DNA of 64,000 nucleotides. Source: Halichondria panicea. Its lineage: Eukaryota; Porifera; Demospongiae; Suberitida; Halichondriidae. The stretch spans positions 3,424,315 to 3,488,314 of the forward strand of contig NC_087384.1 of NCBI RefSeq assembly GCF_963675165.1, written 5' to 3'. Positions 10,571-23,300 of this stretch are shown here, piece after piece. The notes under the pieces were generated by a model that saw only the letters and a list, made by a program, of their open reading frames with translations, searched no databases and was not told the origin of the DNA. How positions within the stretch are numbered: the stretch's first letter is position 1; every line of letters starts with the position of its first letter. The position numbers were made by a program, and so were the translations under genes.

Positions 10571-13500
10571 TCATACCTTTTGATGGAAAACTTCTCCAGT
10601 TTTGGTTCGGTCACGTACATTCTCTCTTTGCCTCTCTTCCACCTTGTGTCACAAAACATCAAAATTAATACACTGTAATAATGAAAGCACCGCGGGTGCT
10701 GATGCCTCAGGTGGAGGCGACAAAGCTTTAGGGCAATGAAGCTGCAGTACTAACGAGTGGTGCAAGCTGCGCTGTGCTAATTAATGCCTCTCGCCGTTGT
10801 TTTGCTTTCGCTTAAAAACTATTAGAAGAGGTGAGGAGGTATAATTATATTATGTTATTATTGTTGATTGCAATTGTTGACAGAATTGAATTCCACACAG
10901 TCATTATAGGAGAGGAGCTGAATGGAAACCCTATCTGAAGGCTTGATGAATAATCTTCAACACTACTGTAAAAAATCCGTTAATTGCAATTTAAGAAAAC
11001 GTGACTAGAAGCCTATAGAAGCTAGCTCTTACTTGCACTTCATTTATCATTGAGCAGCAGTAGCAGTCCACACACAGACAGACAGACACACAAACACACT
11101 ACCATATATCTCGCTGTGCATGCACACCCGAGGAATAATGAGCTATTGGTGTAATGAAATTCATAGCATACTGGCAATAAGTGGGAGAAGTCTTGAATAG
11201 AATAGCAGAGACTAGACACCCTATGAATGTAGGATAATCGTAAATAGGATGGAATACACGTACACTGTACACATTCCAATTTTACTGCTAGCACACCTCA
11301 TGTTTTGCATCTGCAGCAGCCTGATCATCATCAGCAAGAATAGCCTCGGTAAGGTTCTGCCAAACCAATCTAGAGTCTGTAGGCTCTGTGACGGCGATAT
11401 TCCTCATCTTCTTAGGAAATGTCGGAACACTGGCTTCAAGGAAAGGTTCAGGTTCCTACGATCATGTATAAGATGATTTTTGTGCTCTCAGAAAAACTCC
11501 ACACATGTACACGAAGATATTAAGGTGTGCAATGTACATGTATAGGGGTCTTGTTTGTGAACAAAATTATTATTATTATCTTACCTGGTTTGGTTCTGTA
11601 GTAAACATAACGGAATCCCATTCTCCTTCAAAGTACATGTAGGGTTTCTTTTCAGATCTATGCCTGTACACATGTAGATATAATTATATACTGTACATAT
11701 GGATTCATGTCACCCGCAATATAGAAACGTTTAGGAAGGTTTTACATGTACATGTACACATATAACAGTTAGGTATGTATGCATATATACACATAACAGT
11801 TAGGTATGTGTGATTATTTTAGGTGCGATTGTGGTATTACATGTTTGGTAGTTTTATACAATGGGGAAAAATTTTACCGGAGTTCAGCTGTGACCTTGTG
11901 CTTCTTTCCTCCTCGAAATGGCTGCAGAAGCAATTATGTGTCACACAGACAGAATAGCACGCACGTAGCAAGTACGGTATTGCGTTTGCAGTAGGAAATA
12001 AATTGGCTTAATTGTCATCCCTGTACTAATTGGGTTACTTGCTATAAACTTAGATCTACAGAGAGGAAATAACGCATTCTAGCAGCGTGCACAAGTTCAT
12101 TAGTCGGTCAAAAATCCTTTGGATCGAGCCATTACAATGTTCATAAACTAGCTAGCTCCTTATTCGGCAAGGTCATGAAAAGTCAAGCTGCCATAAACTG
12201 CAATTTACAAAACGCAAGCGTACAAAACAAACGCAACATGCAAATGTTATGCTAGCATATATAGTAGCGTATACTTTCATCGTTTATTTTGTGACGAATC
12301 AGTACATGCTATGCACATACTACGTAAACAGAACAGGAACTTTAAACTTGCTGCTACTGTAGATGGTATATATACTCCGAGTACCATACCTTTGTGTGAA
12401 ATATGAGCTTTGCAGAGTGTCCGGATTTTTCACACTCTAGCATACACTCCCCTCCAAACTCGAACCAAGGAACCGTCAAAATACCCCTATGGTGAACACA
12501 ACTTAATTTACTGCATCATGCACATCACTTACATTTGTAACAGCATTAATAATTATGCCTCGGTGCGCATGCGCAAGCGAGGTATACGGTAGTGTGTTTG
12601 TGCATGTGTCTGTGTGTCTGTGTTTGTGTGTAGACTGCTACAGCTGCTCAAGGATGAATCAAGTGCAAGTAAGAGTTTCTATAGGCTTCTAGTCATGTTT
12701 ACTTGGATTTTAATTCGTGGATTTGCAAAATAATGCTTCGTTCTCGAGTTATGCCTAGTTTTGCTTACTTGGAATGCCATTGCAGCCTTTTCAAAAGAGC
12801 ACGTAGCCAAACTTGTTTACCGAGTGTTGCTACTCTACTTAGTAGTTAGCTCTGCACTAGAACGCTAGCTATTGGTAGCTGCAAGAGTGAGAAGAGAGCT
12901 GCAAGGCTCTGCTAATGCAGCCATTAATTTTAGACTTGAACTTTTGGCATAGATCGTTTTTAACAACAATCGTGGTCGATCATTACCCATTCCCTGAGTT
13001 TTTGCATGCAGCAATTGTGTATAAAGCTATTAGTAGGCTAGCTTTATGTTATGTAGCTTTGGCATCTCCACCGAGGCATCAGCACCTGCGGTGCTTTCAT
13101 TATTATAGCAGCTGAACTGGCAAATGGCAAACTTGCAGAAAACAATTAACCAACCTAACATAGCAGTGTGGCATAGGAGCAGTATACACCTCATCATGTT
13201 CCACCAAGCATAAACGAACTGTAAAGAACAGAATACATGCAGATAATTTACTGAGGGCCAGCTTGGATCAAATCAGTGCTACATGTATAATTATGTAAAA
13301 GCTGCTAGGAGAGCTCACATATGCCAGAGTTGTGCACTTTCACAGCGAGAGAGGAAGATAGTCTGATCTTGGTGCATACCGTGCCCGAAGCGTACACTTT
13401 CTTGGCAGGACACTCCCCATATAAGGCAGATACTAAGTGGAGTTAAATATGCATGGCCATTATCACTCTGTGGCATACATGTATATGTAATCTATATACT

Positions 13501-16500
13501 GCATAATTATTGACTCAAGGGGGGTGTAGGCGGCCACGGGTTATAGGAGTTGGTTTGTTTGTTTGTTGGTATGTTTGTCCGTGTATTCCTAGCCTCAACA
13601 TAACAAACTAGTTACATGTAATAGTCGCAGTTAGATTTCAATACTAAGCTTTGCTATCGAATAAAATCAAGCAAAGCTAAGAAGATTACCTTGCACGTTG
13701 GCTATACACATTCTACTACTACAATTTTCACTTATTCTGGTTAAAGGCAAGCTATAAATTATACATAATTTTAGCACTAGCTAGTCTACTATAGGTAACC
13801 TGCTATATAAAGCTAATCCCTGGTATGATTTTGAGTTGTGCGTAGTTGTGAAGCGAGACTGAGGGATACGATTATCTTATCATAGTGTGTTTGAGTGTGT
13901 GTGTGTGTGTTTGTGTACGTGCGTGAGTGTGTGTTTGTGTACGTGTGTGAGTGTGTGTGTTTGTGTACATGTGTAATAAATTATTTATTATTAGTGCTGC
14001 AACTGCTCGTTACAATGCAAGTATAAGCTTCGTTGGATTTTGATTTATGGATTTGCGAACCAAAGCTTCACTTACGAGTTATGGCTAGTTTTGGATACTT
14101 TGAAGGACAGTGCAGTCTCTTCGCACTGCAACCATTCTACTTAGTACATGTAGTTGGCTCTACACTAGAGCGCTAGCAATTGGTAGCATGCAAGTGAGGA
14201 ATGAGCTTCAAAGCAACTAGAGAGCAGCATCAATTAATGGCTTTGGCATTCTTTTTAGTAACAATTATGGTCAATCATTTCCCACTCCTTTGCACCATGA
14301 AAATTTTTAATTATGCATGCAAATAAAAGAGTAAAAGCTAGTATATTGCATTAGATCTATATCTAACTTCCATCAAGGCATCAGCACCTGTGGTGCTTCT
14401 AGTTTTTTCTGGTGCTTGCTAGAAAACTTAATTTAGATCGATTGCTAGTTACGAGCTAGAGAACGTCCATGTGATAGCCTAAGTTCTAAAGTTTTGATTG
14501 CAATAAAAATATTCGCTCAATAGGAATATGAACAAGCATGTGCAGCATGCAACACACATGCAACTCCAATGTTAAGAGGACAGGCAGTACAGTAGGTGTG
14601 GCTAAAACTAACGATAATGGTGTCTTTAGCCAGTAAGATGAATTAAGCATAGGTCGACATAATGAAGTTGTACTGTCGCAACAATAATTATTATGTAAGT
14701 ATGCATACGTCGGACGTACATACACTGTACATGTATGTACACAATTGCAAGAAGGCCTATCGAAAACAGGAAGCTTGTGAGGCGAATGGAAAAGGCCTCC
14801 TATTATACACAACTTACAGTATGTACGTTACAAAATTATTTATGGAAGCGCTGTCACAGATGTAGTGATATCACAAACAAAACGTATGCACATTACTTAC
14901 CTGGTGGATGATGAGACACTTGCTCAGCCACAAAGCTGAAAGCGTCATGTCCACCCTCTGGAAATGGCCCACTGTCAGCAACAACCTGTGCAAGTAACAT
15001 GAGGCTCATGATTGTTTGATTCTACATGGTCATGTTAACTACACAGCCACTGTGTGCTCCTTTTAATAAAAACACCAGCTTTGGTGAAAGCTATAAAGAT
15101 CGACTAATACAATAGCACACACACACTCTGTATGACTTCAGCGCATGCACACCAAGGCATAAAAATCAGGAATTTACCTGTTCCCATGGTTCAGGAGCCT
15201 TCTTTGGTCCTGGTATGTCCCAGTAACAGTTGAAGGTTTCTCCAAGGATGGGGTTGTACGGTTTTTTTAGAGCTGGATCCTAATGAAATGTACACAACAT
15301 AATGCATATCACAGGTATTAATTTGTTATACATGTACCAAACATTTGAAACATCTAGTCATACACGGTAACATCACAAAGTCATAGTTAAGAAAATGCAG
15401 AATACATGTATAATTATAGTCTCGTAAATGACAAATGCTAACCCTTCTGGAGGCACTCAAAGAGCCCAAAAACCACTTCACAGCAGCAATCATTCTGTCG
15501 CGTGGTGTTGGTTGATCTGTAACCCTACATGTATATACACAATAAAGACCTTGATCATTTGAACTCATTACATCACACATACAGACACAGTAATGTTGAG
15601 CCTTAACGTACGCAGTAAGCATGTTTGGACGACCAAATAGGCTGGCATACATCTCAAGCGTTGAGCGAGGGGCCAGTAAGAAGGCAGGCAGAGTGAATCG
15701 GGTCAGATCCATACCAATTCTAAGTTGTGACAGAATGTGCCTGATTATGCTCTTGTTGGCTATCAAACCTGTGATAAAATTTAATGTATATGTTTTAATT
15801 ATAATTATAGCTTACTATGATCTTAGCCAGTCCAAAAAATGTTTTGATAATGATATTCATCACGGTGCCCTTGCAACATGTGACATAATTATTACGCTAT
15901 ACTGAAAATACCATGATCTTGATACCTACACATGCCACTTACAATGGAGCTACAGTATACAGTTGCGTCATATCGTATAGCAGATGAGGCAAATACCGTA
16001 TAATTATGCTTGACCAGAGGTCGATCTTGTATAAAGGCCGCTCTCAAATAGTAGCCTCCTTTGCTAGCAAAATGGTACCCACTTCAAATAGTAGCCTCAG
16101 TGAACTTTTACTCTAGCATTTCTGCACGTGGCAGCCACTAGCTACATATAGCTTGTTAGTGCTTCATAAAGACATTCTCATGGCAGAGTTCGAGTTGATG
16201 CAGGTGAAAAGAACTTTTGATGACAAACTAAAGGTTGTTGAATTAACTGGGGCTTAATAAACGCCTGTCTTGAACAATGGCCTCTCTCGAATTGTAGCCA
16301 GTGAAACAATAACAGCTAAATGAAACATTTAGTACCTATCTGACAAGCATATACGGTAAGCAATTGCAAGAAGAATCGATTTCACGATCATGCTGCACGG
16401 ATCATGTATAATACCAGGATATTTCAGCGAATTCTTAATTTGGCAACCCTCACCTCTTTTTCCTTTTTCCTCACCAAATGTGCCCGCTATACGGTATATG

Positions 16501-17086
16501 CACCATATACAAATCACCATCAATCTATTACACAACACGCATGTACTTGGTACTTTAATAATCAAACTGTTTGTTTTTGCTTGTGATGTTTCTTGTGAGT
16601 ATACTCACCATCTGCATCACCATTTCCTTCGATGTCAGGCACTTCAACAATATCTGATGAGGGCCCTTGAGCTTGGGAGAGAGTTAAAGGTGGACCTTCC
16701 TCGGCATCGTAGAAGTCATCACTACTGACAGAAGAGGTATCCAGCGAGTTTGCCAGCTTAGACGTTTCTTCCAGACCGGTTGCAGTTGACTGTGAAAACT
16801 TTACCGGTTCAAGGTTTACGGTTGGCGTTGAGCTCGACCCCACCTGATACGGACACAATTCACACATGCACTGTAAAGTTTTATAACATCTCTCCCTTTT
16901 CTACTTTGTTGTACTGGTTAAAGACTGGAAATGGTATCATTACGAATCCCAGCCAATTATTAAAATACGGTATAAAGTGCTAGGTGTAAAATTGTTAATT
17001 AATAGATTAGCGCTTACCGGTTCCATTCTTTCAGCCGCCATTGACAAGACATCATCTTTCCTATCTTTAAATATTGCCATCGCCAT
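10571..17086 (-). CDS. OSBPL9: Oxysterol-binding-protein-related protein, OSBPL9/10/11 group, PH-less
   Basis: A lipid-exchange protein (sterol/phosphoinositide or phosphatidylserine transfer at membrane contacts, from family knowledge). Exons in transcription order: 17086-17018, 16843-16609, 15768-15612, 15524-15443, 15279-15178, 14985-14901, 13432-13319, 13218-13155, 12486-12390, 11921-11878, 11657-11585, 11455-11297, 10642-10577; all junctions keep phase. Diagnostic motifs: DDFYDAEE linker, [23 protein letters not shown], the fingerprint [35 protein letters not shown] and a C-terminal AKHEVEERQR helix. GGEC and GGKKH fit OSBPL9 best; OSBPL10/11 remain possible. No PH domain is encoded upstream of the acidic linker, like the short ORP9 form. 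The C-terminal W/F-rich tail is missing: reading through the last donor adds only one residue before TGA (10573-10571), so a further exon probably exists. Confidence 0.88.
10950..11145 (-). repeat. R1 repeat, 5' fragment inverted
   Basis: The reverse complement gives CCTCGGGTGTGCATGCACAG, a TGTGTTTGTGTGTCTG run and the ACTGCTACTGCTGCTCAATG segment shared with other R1 copies. It lies in the last visible intron of the OSBPL9-like gene. Confidence 0.55.
12556..13102 (+). repeat. R1 repeat, full copy (~547 bp)
   Basis: Starts ATGCCTCGGTGCGCATGCGC and ends with a hairpin AGCACCTGCGGTGCTTTCAT preceded by CCGAGGCATC. The first and last ~8 bp (TGCCTCGG / CCGAGGCA) are inverted. Internal landmarks shared by all copies: TGTGTTTGTG run, GCTACAGCTGCTCAAGGA, TTCTCGAGTTATGCCTAGTT, CACTAGAACGCTAGCTATTG and ATCGTGGTCGATCATTACCC. 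Short ATTAT sequence flanks both sides. Non-coding. Confidence 0.75.
13858..14400 (+). repeat. R1 repeat, diverged copy
   Basis: Contains an expanded GT/GTTT microsatellite (about 13885-13975), then the R1 landmarks GAGTTATGGCTAGTTTTG, CTACACTAGAGCGCTAGCAA and the end AAGGCATCAGCACCTGTGGT. It lies in an OSBPL9-like gene intron. Confidence 0.65.
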
Positions 17087-17379
17087 TTTGCGTACAGGTT
17101 TCTTAGCCGTAGGAAATAACAATTATAAGATCTACCTCCGGTACAGGTACGTGCTAGGTACGGTATGATCTCATCTAGCTACCTAGCTAGCTAGATATAG
17201 CTAGAATACAGTAGGTTGTGTGGATTTATTATTATGGGCGTGACCGTTGTTATCCGGACACTAATTATTGTCTCAAGGTCAAAGTTCAATTACCAACAGA
17301 ACCTCGAAATAGCCACGCCCATTATTGGTTTCATTTCCGGCTGTTTAGTCCATTATAGCTTAGCAACCGAAAATTTGCA
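17087..17379. promoter_or_regulatory. Divergent promoter between OSBPL9-like gene and LRRC43
   Basis: The two start codons point away from each other across 293 bp, so both genes must use this interval for their 5' ends. It contains a GC-box-like CCACGCCC (17312-17319), an inverted CCAAT box (ATTGGT, about 17323-17328), an ETS-like ATTTCCGG (about 17333-17340) and a TTAGCAACC element just before LRRC43 that resembles half of an RFX X-box. The motif calls are by eye; only the geometry is firm. Confidence 0.6.
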
Positions 17380-20300
17380 ATGAACATAAATCTATCGGCT
17401 GTTGTGGAGAAGTTAATTGATAAGTTGAATCCGCCTGTCAGAGATGTCAAGACAGGTTCAGTGCTTATGCTGCACAGTGTAGCCTGTAGGCCTATTATAA
17501 TCATTTTTATAAAGCTTGGAATTAAAAAAATGGCTGTAGATCTAGTGTTAGGAAGCCTGCTGTTCCTGTTGTATTAAACTAACTATGTGTGTTCATCTAT
17601 TCCACCCAGATGAGTGTAGTGAACTTGCCCGTAGTTCTTTATGGTCTGTAGATGTGGACTGGAGTGAACAAGCACAGGCCTTACGTGAGATTGCTCTTCA
17701 CAATCCTCAGCTATTTTCAGTAGAGTATGGTAGAGAAACTATCACTCAGCTAAGAATTATTGGGAAACAGGTAGACTCGACAAGTTTGTCACTTGCATGT
17801 ACCTGTGATAGGCTATACTAACACTGCAAATTGCAAAAAAAACATCCCATTTGCAACCTGTAGCCCAGGTGCATGCAGTGGTGGATGGGTTATGACCCTA
17901 AACATTAAATTGAAACGTATTCCACAATGACATGTACATTTCTGCTGCCCATAATTATGTATGTACCTTGAGCACAGTAAATGGTTAATGTAATTATACG
18001 TTGTACCAAGGGGTATAAACAGAGTGAGGGCATGCAACAGCTTGCAAGCAAACTAAAGGGGGTGGAAAAGTGCAGTATAAATATCTAGATTTTTGTGTAC
18101 CCTACATATAGTATATCCTGTCTGTGGCTTTAGTTTTTCTCGCACGTAGGGTTGATAGTCAGTTGTCTCTTTTTATACGCCCGTGGTTTGTACCAATGTA
18201 TATTTTATTTAGCAATTTTCCTTTATTTATACTTGATAATTATACATAGATACATGTAGACTATGGGCTTTTAAATGTCAGGTGATGCACAGTAGCCGAC
18301 TTTAATTGGGTGTACCTATAGCATTGTATACTATTCTAACCCTACAAGTTTCCTCAGGTTACAATGATTGAGGACTATAATTATACCAGTACATGTAGGT
18401 GACTCATATCGACAAGGGAGTTAGGAGGTTTGCTAACCTAGAGGAACTCATTCTGACAGGGAACTTGATCACTCAGGTCTCTACTGCTCAGCTACCTCCT
18501 GAAATTAAGGTGAGTAGTTGTCAGGCAAAGGGATATGGAAAGCACCAGCTAGTCGGCATACATGTAGGAGCCCTATCGGCCAGCGTTTCGCTTTTTAATA
18601 TGGTGGCAGTGGTTTAACTCAGCTACTCAAAAAACTCTGCTATAAGAGAAGACATTCAGGCATGTATTGTTTATAAACAGTCTTTACCAGCCTCAATTGT
18701 GCTGTTACTGGGGTTTCGAGGTAAGCCACCTCTTACAGCTGTTTTTGTCTTGATTTCCTACCATACTGTTAGGGGTATAATGCATCAGGAAGCTAGCTTT
18801 CATTAGCACTACATCTCTTTTCTTACTTTTTAGACATGGACTGGTAAATATACACTTTAGTTGGATTAGGATTGGCTAGCCTCGATTCCAGGCCGCATTA
18901 AAATACGGCCTGGGGTATCTATTGCATGAGTGATAGTGCACATGCGCAAACTGGGTCCCCCAGAATCTGGGGGACTTGTATACCGTTAGTAAACCTTTGT
19001 AAATTATATCGTAAACTAGTTTGTTTACTAGTTTTTTCCCGTATTAATTTCAACAAATACTTGTCTCCTGTCAAGCTGTGGCTTGTGCCCTTTATAATAT
19101 TGTGTTGTCGAGAAGGCTTGCACACTAGTCTGAAGCCAGAAGAGGCTCTGCAGTGGCGTAGCCAGAGAGGTGCAGAGGGTGCTCCAGCACCTCCCTCTGG
19201 CCTCAGACTCTGCTCCACAAGTTCCTTTCACTAAGCTAGCTAGCGCTCTATTGCACGATCAACTCAAAACTCCACCTCCAACTAGCTAGCTCCACCTCCA
19301 GTCAGTGCATCCAGTGCACATGCGCAGAGGAGGTCCAGCAAGGTCAAAAGGTCACTAATGAATTTATCACGTGAGCTTACGTTTTGTATAGGAATTCCTG
19401 TTTGCTACTGTACCCCGTTAATATAATATAATATAACAGATTACTCTTTACATAGATACTGGAAAATAGAAGTTAAAAAGTAACTGTACCCCGAAGGTAC
19501 AGCTCTATTTCAAGGTGAAAATCGTGGGTGAACTTTTGACCTCAGGGAACCGCCTAAAACTACAGGCCACTACCTATTAACCTCGAATAAGGGCCGCTCA
19601 TTGGAGTTAATGGCCTCTCCAAAAATGAGTTTAACTCGCCTACATCATTAAAGCCCAAGCACAATGAACATTAATTCTTCTCTTCTTGATCACACGAGTG
19701 ACATGACTGTATTATTTAACATAATTATAAACTTTAATGCACACAATACAGTATTGTGCTCTGGTAACGTTTCACAGGCAGCTATGGTCCAGTCTTTGTT
19801 ATCAGCGTAATGGCCAGTGCCTGAGAGTAAACTTTCAAATGTGTGATATACCTAACACGCTTAAGATTCACCGAGACAATCGAACTGCAATCAAACCTGA
19901 GCTGATTATTGTATGAACATGGTCTATTTCAACATAGCCAACTGTCTTCCATTTCTTTTTGATCTCATACTCGGCTCTTGAATCAACGTAACTGTTTGTT
20001 GACCCTGGTCCCATTCTCTTCCACCACTGACTATTACATGTAGAGCCCTTGTAATCACTATCTTCAGAACTGCCACGCACAATTTTCATCGTCGCTAGAA
20101 TGGTGCATCAAGTCTGGTGTGTTTTGCATTCCTCCTTGCAAAGGAATTTCCATTTATAACAACGATCAATCAGCCACCATATATTTAGGGGAATCTGTCT
20201 CCGTAATTTGTGGACCTGCAAGTAGACAAAAAAGACAGTGTTAGGTATTTTACAATAAATACAAATACATGTCACACAAGCCTAGCTAGATAACAAATAA

Positions 20301-23300
20301 ATAGATGCTCTGAAACCTTACACAACTATCTTGTTGATGTACTTCTGATGCCATGTCCTCATTCAGAAGGCAGTCCAACAGCTCTAAGGCCTAATATAAT
20401 AGGATAAGGATCCATCTTATAATCCAATAGTATTCTATTTGGCGCACGGTTCAAAGTACAAATATGCATGGCATGCAAGCCAGAGGAGGTACGACATCCG
20501 CGTGTCAAAGGAAACGTTTTAGACACACATTCCTTAGGTCAAAGTTCGGAATGTGTGTGTTAAAGACACGCGGATGTCGTACCTCCTCTGCATGCAAGCC
20601 AGATCTGTCATTAGTTGTGACCTTTTGACCTTGTCGGACCTCCTCTGGCACATGCGCAAAGCCACGTGGACTGAGCAGACCAAGGTCCCCCACAGAGTTG
20701 CAGACTGTTCAGTATAGCTATCACCATTATCATCATGTCACTCTTTGAGTATTTTTCAGTTGAGCCCAGTTCACAGAGCAGTACTGCAACTGCAAGTGGC
20801 TTGCCACCCTGTCCTGCTAATTCACAAGCAGAACCTGGTTAGCAGCTGCATGATTTAATTGTCACAACTAATTTATAGGACATCTTCAGATGAAGATGTG
20901 GCTTAACCACCAGTACCCCCATTGTCAAAGCAGCAGTACCCTCATTTCTATAGCCAGATTGCGTTAGAATTAATCTCAGAGCATGTAAAAAAAATGTTTT
21001 GGGGAGTGCCCCCAGACCCCTCCCGTTGGGGCGCATTTTGCACCGCCAGTGCACTCTGCACACTGGTAATTCATTCATCCAACACCCCCCTCTCTCAAAT
21101 CCTGGCTACGCCCCTACTCTCATCTACCTCTACGATGGTCGTGTAGTCACAGTTGGATCGAAGCACAAAGTCAAAGACTTGCCATAGTCAGTACAGAAAC
21201 CAAGTTCACACATCCCGTCCATACGATCATTATAGAGGTAGATGATAGCCTTTTCTGGCTTCAGACACTAGTGTGCAAGCCTTCTGGCAACACAATAGAG
21301 GGCCACAGCTAGCTACGCTTCACCATAAGTGTAGATAGTACATGGGCGTTGGGGCCACACCTATTATTAATTATACATGCAATACATACCAGGCTGTATT
21401 TTAATCGGCCTGGGATCGAGGCTAAGGATTGGCTGGCAGAAATAGCCCCGTTTCCAATTCCCTCTCTTGTATCTATGGTTGTACGTACATGTATGGTGAT
21501 ATGTAGGTGCTTGAGCTGTGCTACAATCAACTGACTGGAATCCCTTGTGTTGAAGGTGTGCTGGGTCAGCTGCAGCACCTTGGACTGGCATTCAACCGTA
21601 TCTCTCATCTCGAACTGACCCCCTCCCACTGGTAAGCACAGTATAGAGATAAAACTTTTGTCTTTCTATCACAGTTGGGTGGGCATTGTATATTTCCGCC
21701 ATCATCCAGTCGTGCAACACATCACTTGTGCATGCATGGCGGGTGGGCGGGCATTCACTCAAGACCCGTCTGTGCATAACCTTGTGTAACACTACATGTA
21801 CATGTACATAAATTATACTGTGCGAAAATCAAAGATTATACCACTACCAGAGAGTTTCTGTGAAAAATTGTTGATAAAAAAAACCTGAGAAATTCATACT
21901 CTCAGTCTGCATAATTCCGGCTATAAATACGCCATACCAATGTAGTTGCCATGCCCACCGTGATGTGTATGAAAGTAACTGTGTAGTTGAGGTCATCCAC
22001 GTAGGTATATACATGTATTAGTAGCCTCAGCTCAAGCTCGTGTACAACAAAGTTGCTAACTCAATCACACAATAGTTGCATGAATTAGGAAAGAGGGATC
22101 GGCAAAAGAAGCGACCTCGAATAGCCACGCGGTGCCCCAGTTTTGCAAGAGGCTGGTTCTTCAACATGGAAAGAAATCTAGATCGAAGAGACAAACAATT
22201 GTCTTACTCTCAGCTAGTATAACGTACAATCCTGCTGCTGAACTTATCGACACAGTTATTCCACTCTCGCTATTCCGGCTCTCTGAAGTACGGCCACCTT
22301 GATATACCGGCCATTTGGTTTGGCACCGATTGCTACATGTAGCTGAAATGCGGCCACTCGCTATTCCGTATAATGGCTACCCCAAACTAAGGTTTTTATA
22401 ATTATGCATGGGTGACACTTAAAATAGAGAGCATTGTTATCCTCGAGACAGAACGTCATTAGATTCGAGGTAAGTCTTTTTTAGCCGCAGCTATTTTCTG
22501 AAATGCGACCCCATCTTGTTATTCCGGCCAAGCTGCACTGTCCCAAGGGTGGCCGGATTAATGAGAGTCAGAGTCTATGTACATACATCAGTGGACACCT
22601 ATTTAAACACTACAATTATGCCTCGGTGCGCATGCGCAAGCGGGGTATACAGTAATGTGTTTGTGTATATGTATGTGTGTGTAGACCGCTATAGCTGCTC
22701 AAGGATCAATGAACTTAAGTAAGAGTTTCTATAGGCTTCTAGTAACGTGGATTTGCAAAATAATGCTTCGTTCTCGAGTTATGCCTACTTTTGCTTACTT
22801 GGAATGCCAATGCAGCCTTTTCAGAAGAGTGCATAGCAAAACTTGTCCATGGAGTGTTGCTACTCTACTTAGTAGTTAGCTCTGCACTAGAACGCTAGCT
22901 ATTGGTAGCTGCAATAGTGAGAAGAGAGCTGCAAGGCTCTGCTTAGCTGAGCGTAGCCCGGCACCCGTTCTGATGGGTGGCCGGGTGACATGCTTATATA
23001 GGATTTGTACTGCTGTGCTATGCAATACTGTTCTATAAGCATCATTATAACCGCATGTCCGGTTATGAATATCAATATTTGAGATAAATCGTTATCTCAG
23101 AAATACTGCAATCGGGTTGGGCTGCACTTCTCAGTGCAGCAGTACAAATCCTATATAAGCGTGTCCCCCGACATCATGTCAGGGACGGTCAGGCCACGCC
23201 CAACTAGCCATTCATTTTAGACTTGCATTGGACTTTTGGCATCGATCGTTTTTAACAACAATCATGGTCGATTATTACACACTTGTTGAGTTCTTCTTTG

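Larger units (their letters stand above)
19325..20647. mobile_element. 1.3-kb CAGAGGAGG-family element (middle of three nested)
   Basis: Inverted ends share CAGAGGAGGTCC and AAGGTCAAAAGGTCAC. The exact 9-bp duplication GCACATGCG flanks it (19316-19324 and 20648-20656). It carries the minus-strand HIRAN-like frame at 19868-20089 and is itself interrupted by the 110-bp element at 20481-20590. Confidence 0.85.
18877..21424. mobile_element. 2.5-kb TAGCCTC-family element (outermost of three nested)
   Basis: The left end TAGCCTCGATTCCAGGCCGC and right end CGGCCTGGGATCGAGGCTA are inverted repeats, and the exact 9-bp duplication AGGATTGGC flanks the whole block (18868-18876 and 21425-21433). Just inside, a segment near 19073-19145 (GCTGTGGC... 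to CTGAAGCCAGAAGAGG) recurs inverted at 21250-21310, so the inverted repeats are long. It lies in LRRC43 intron 3 and is interrupted by the element at 19325-20647. No transposase was recognised. Confidence 0.82.

Noticed and set aside
12556..13102. R1 as a Helitron because of its terminal hairpin
   Set aside because: The end after the hairpin is TTTCAT, not the CTRR expected, and the start is not TC. Boundaries are too uncertain to classify.
16562..16867. A stand-alone acidic protein on the minus strand
   Set aside because: It is exon 2 of the OSBPL9-like gene; splice sites at 16843 and 16609 are in phase with neighbours.
19151..21115. A separate transposon with CAGTGGCGTAGCC / GGCTACGCCCC ends inside LRRC43 intron 3
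   Set aside because: The ends resemble a common MITE type, but no matching target duplication was found; the sequence lies inside the long inverted repeats of the 18877-21424 element.
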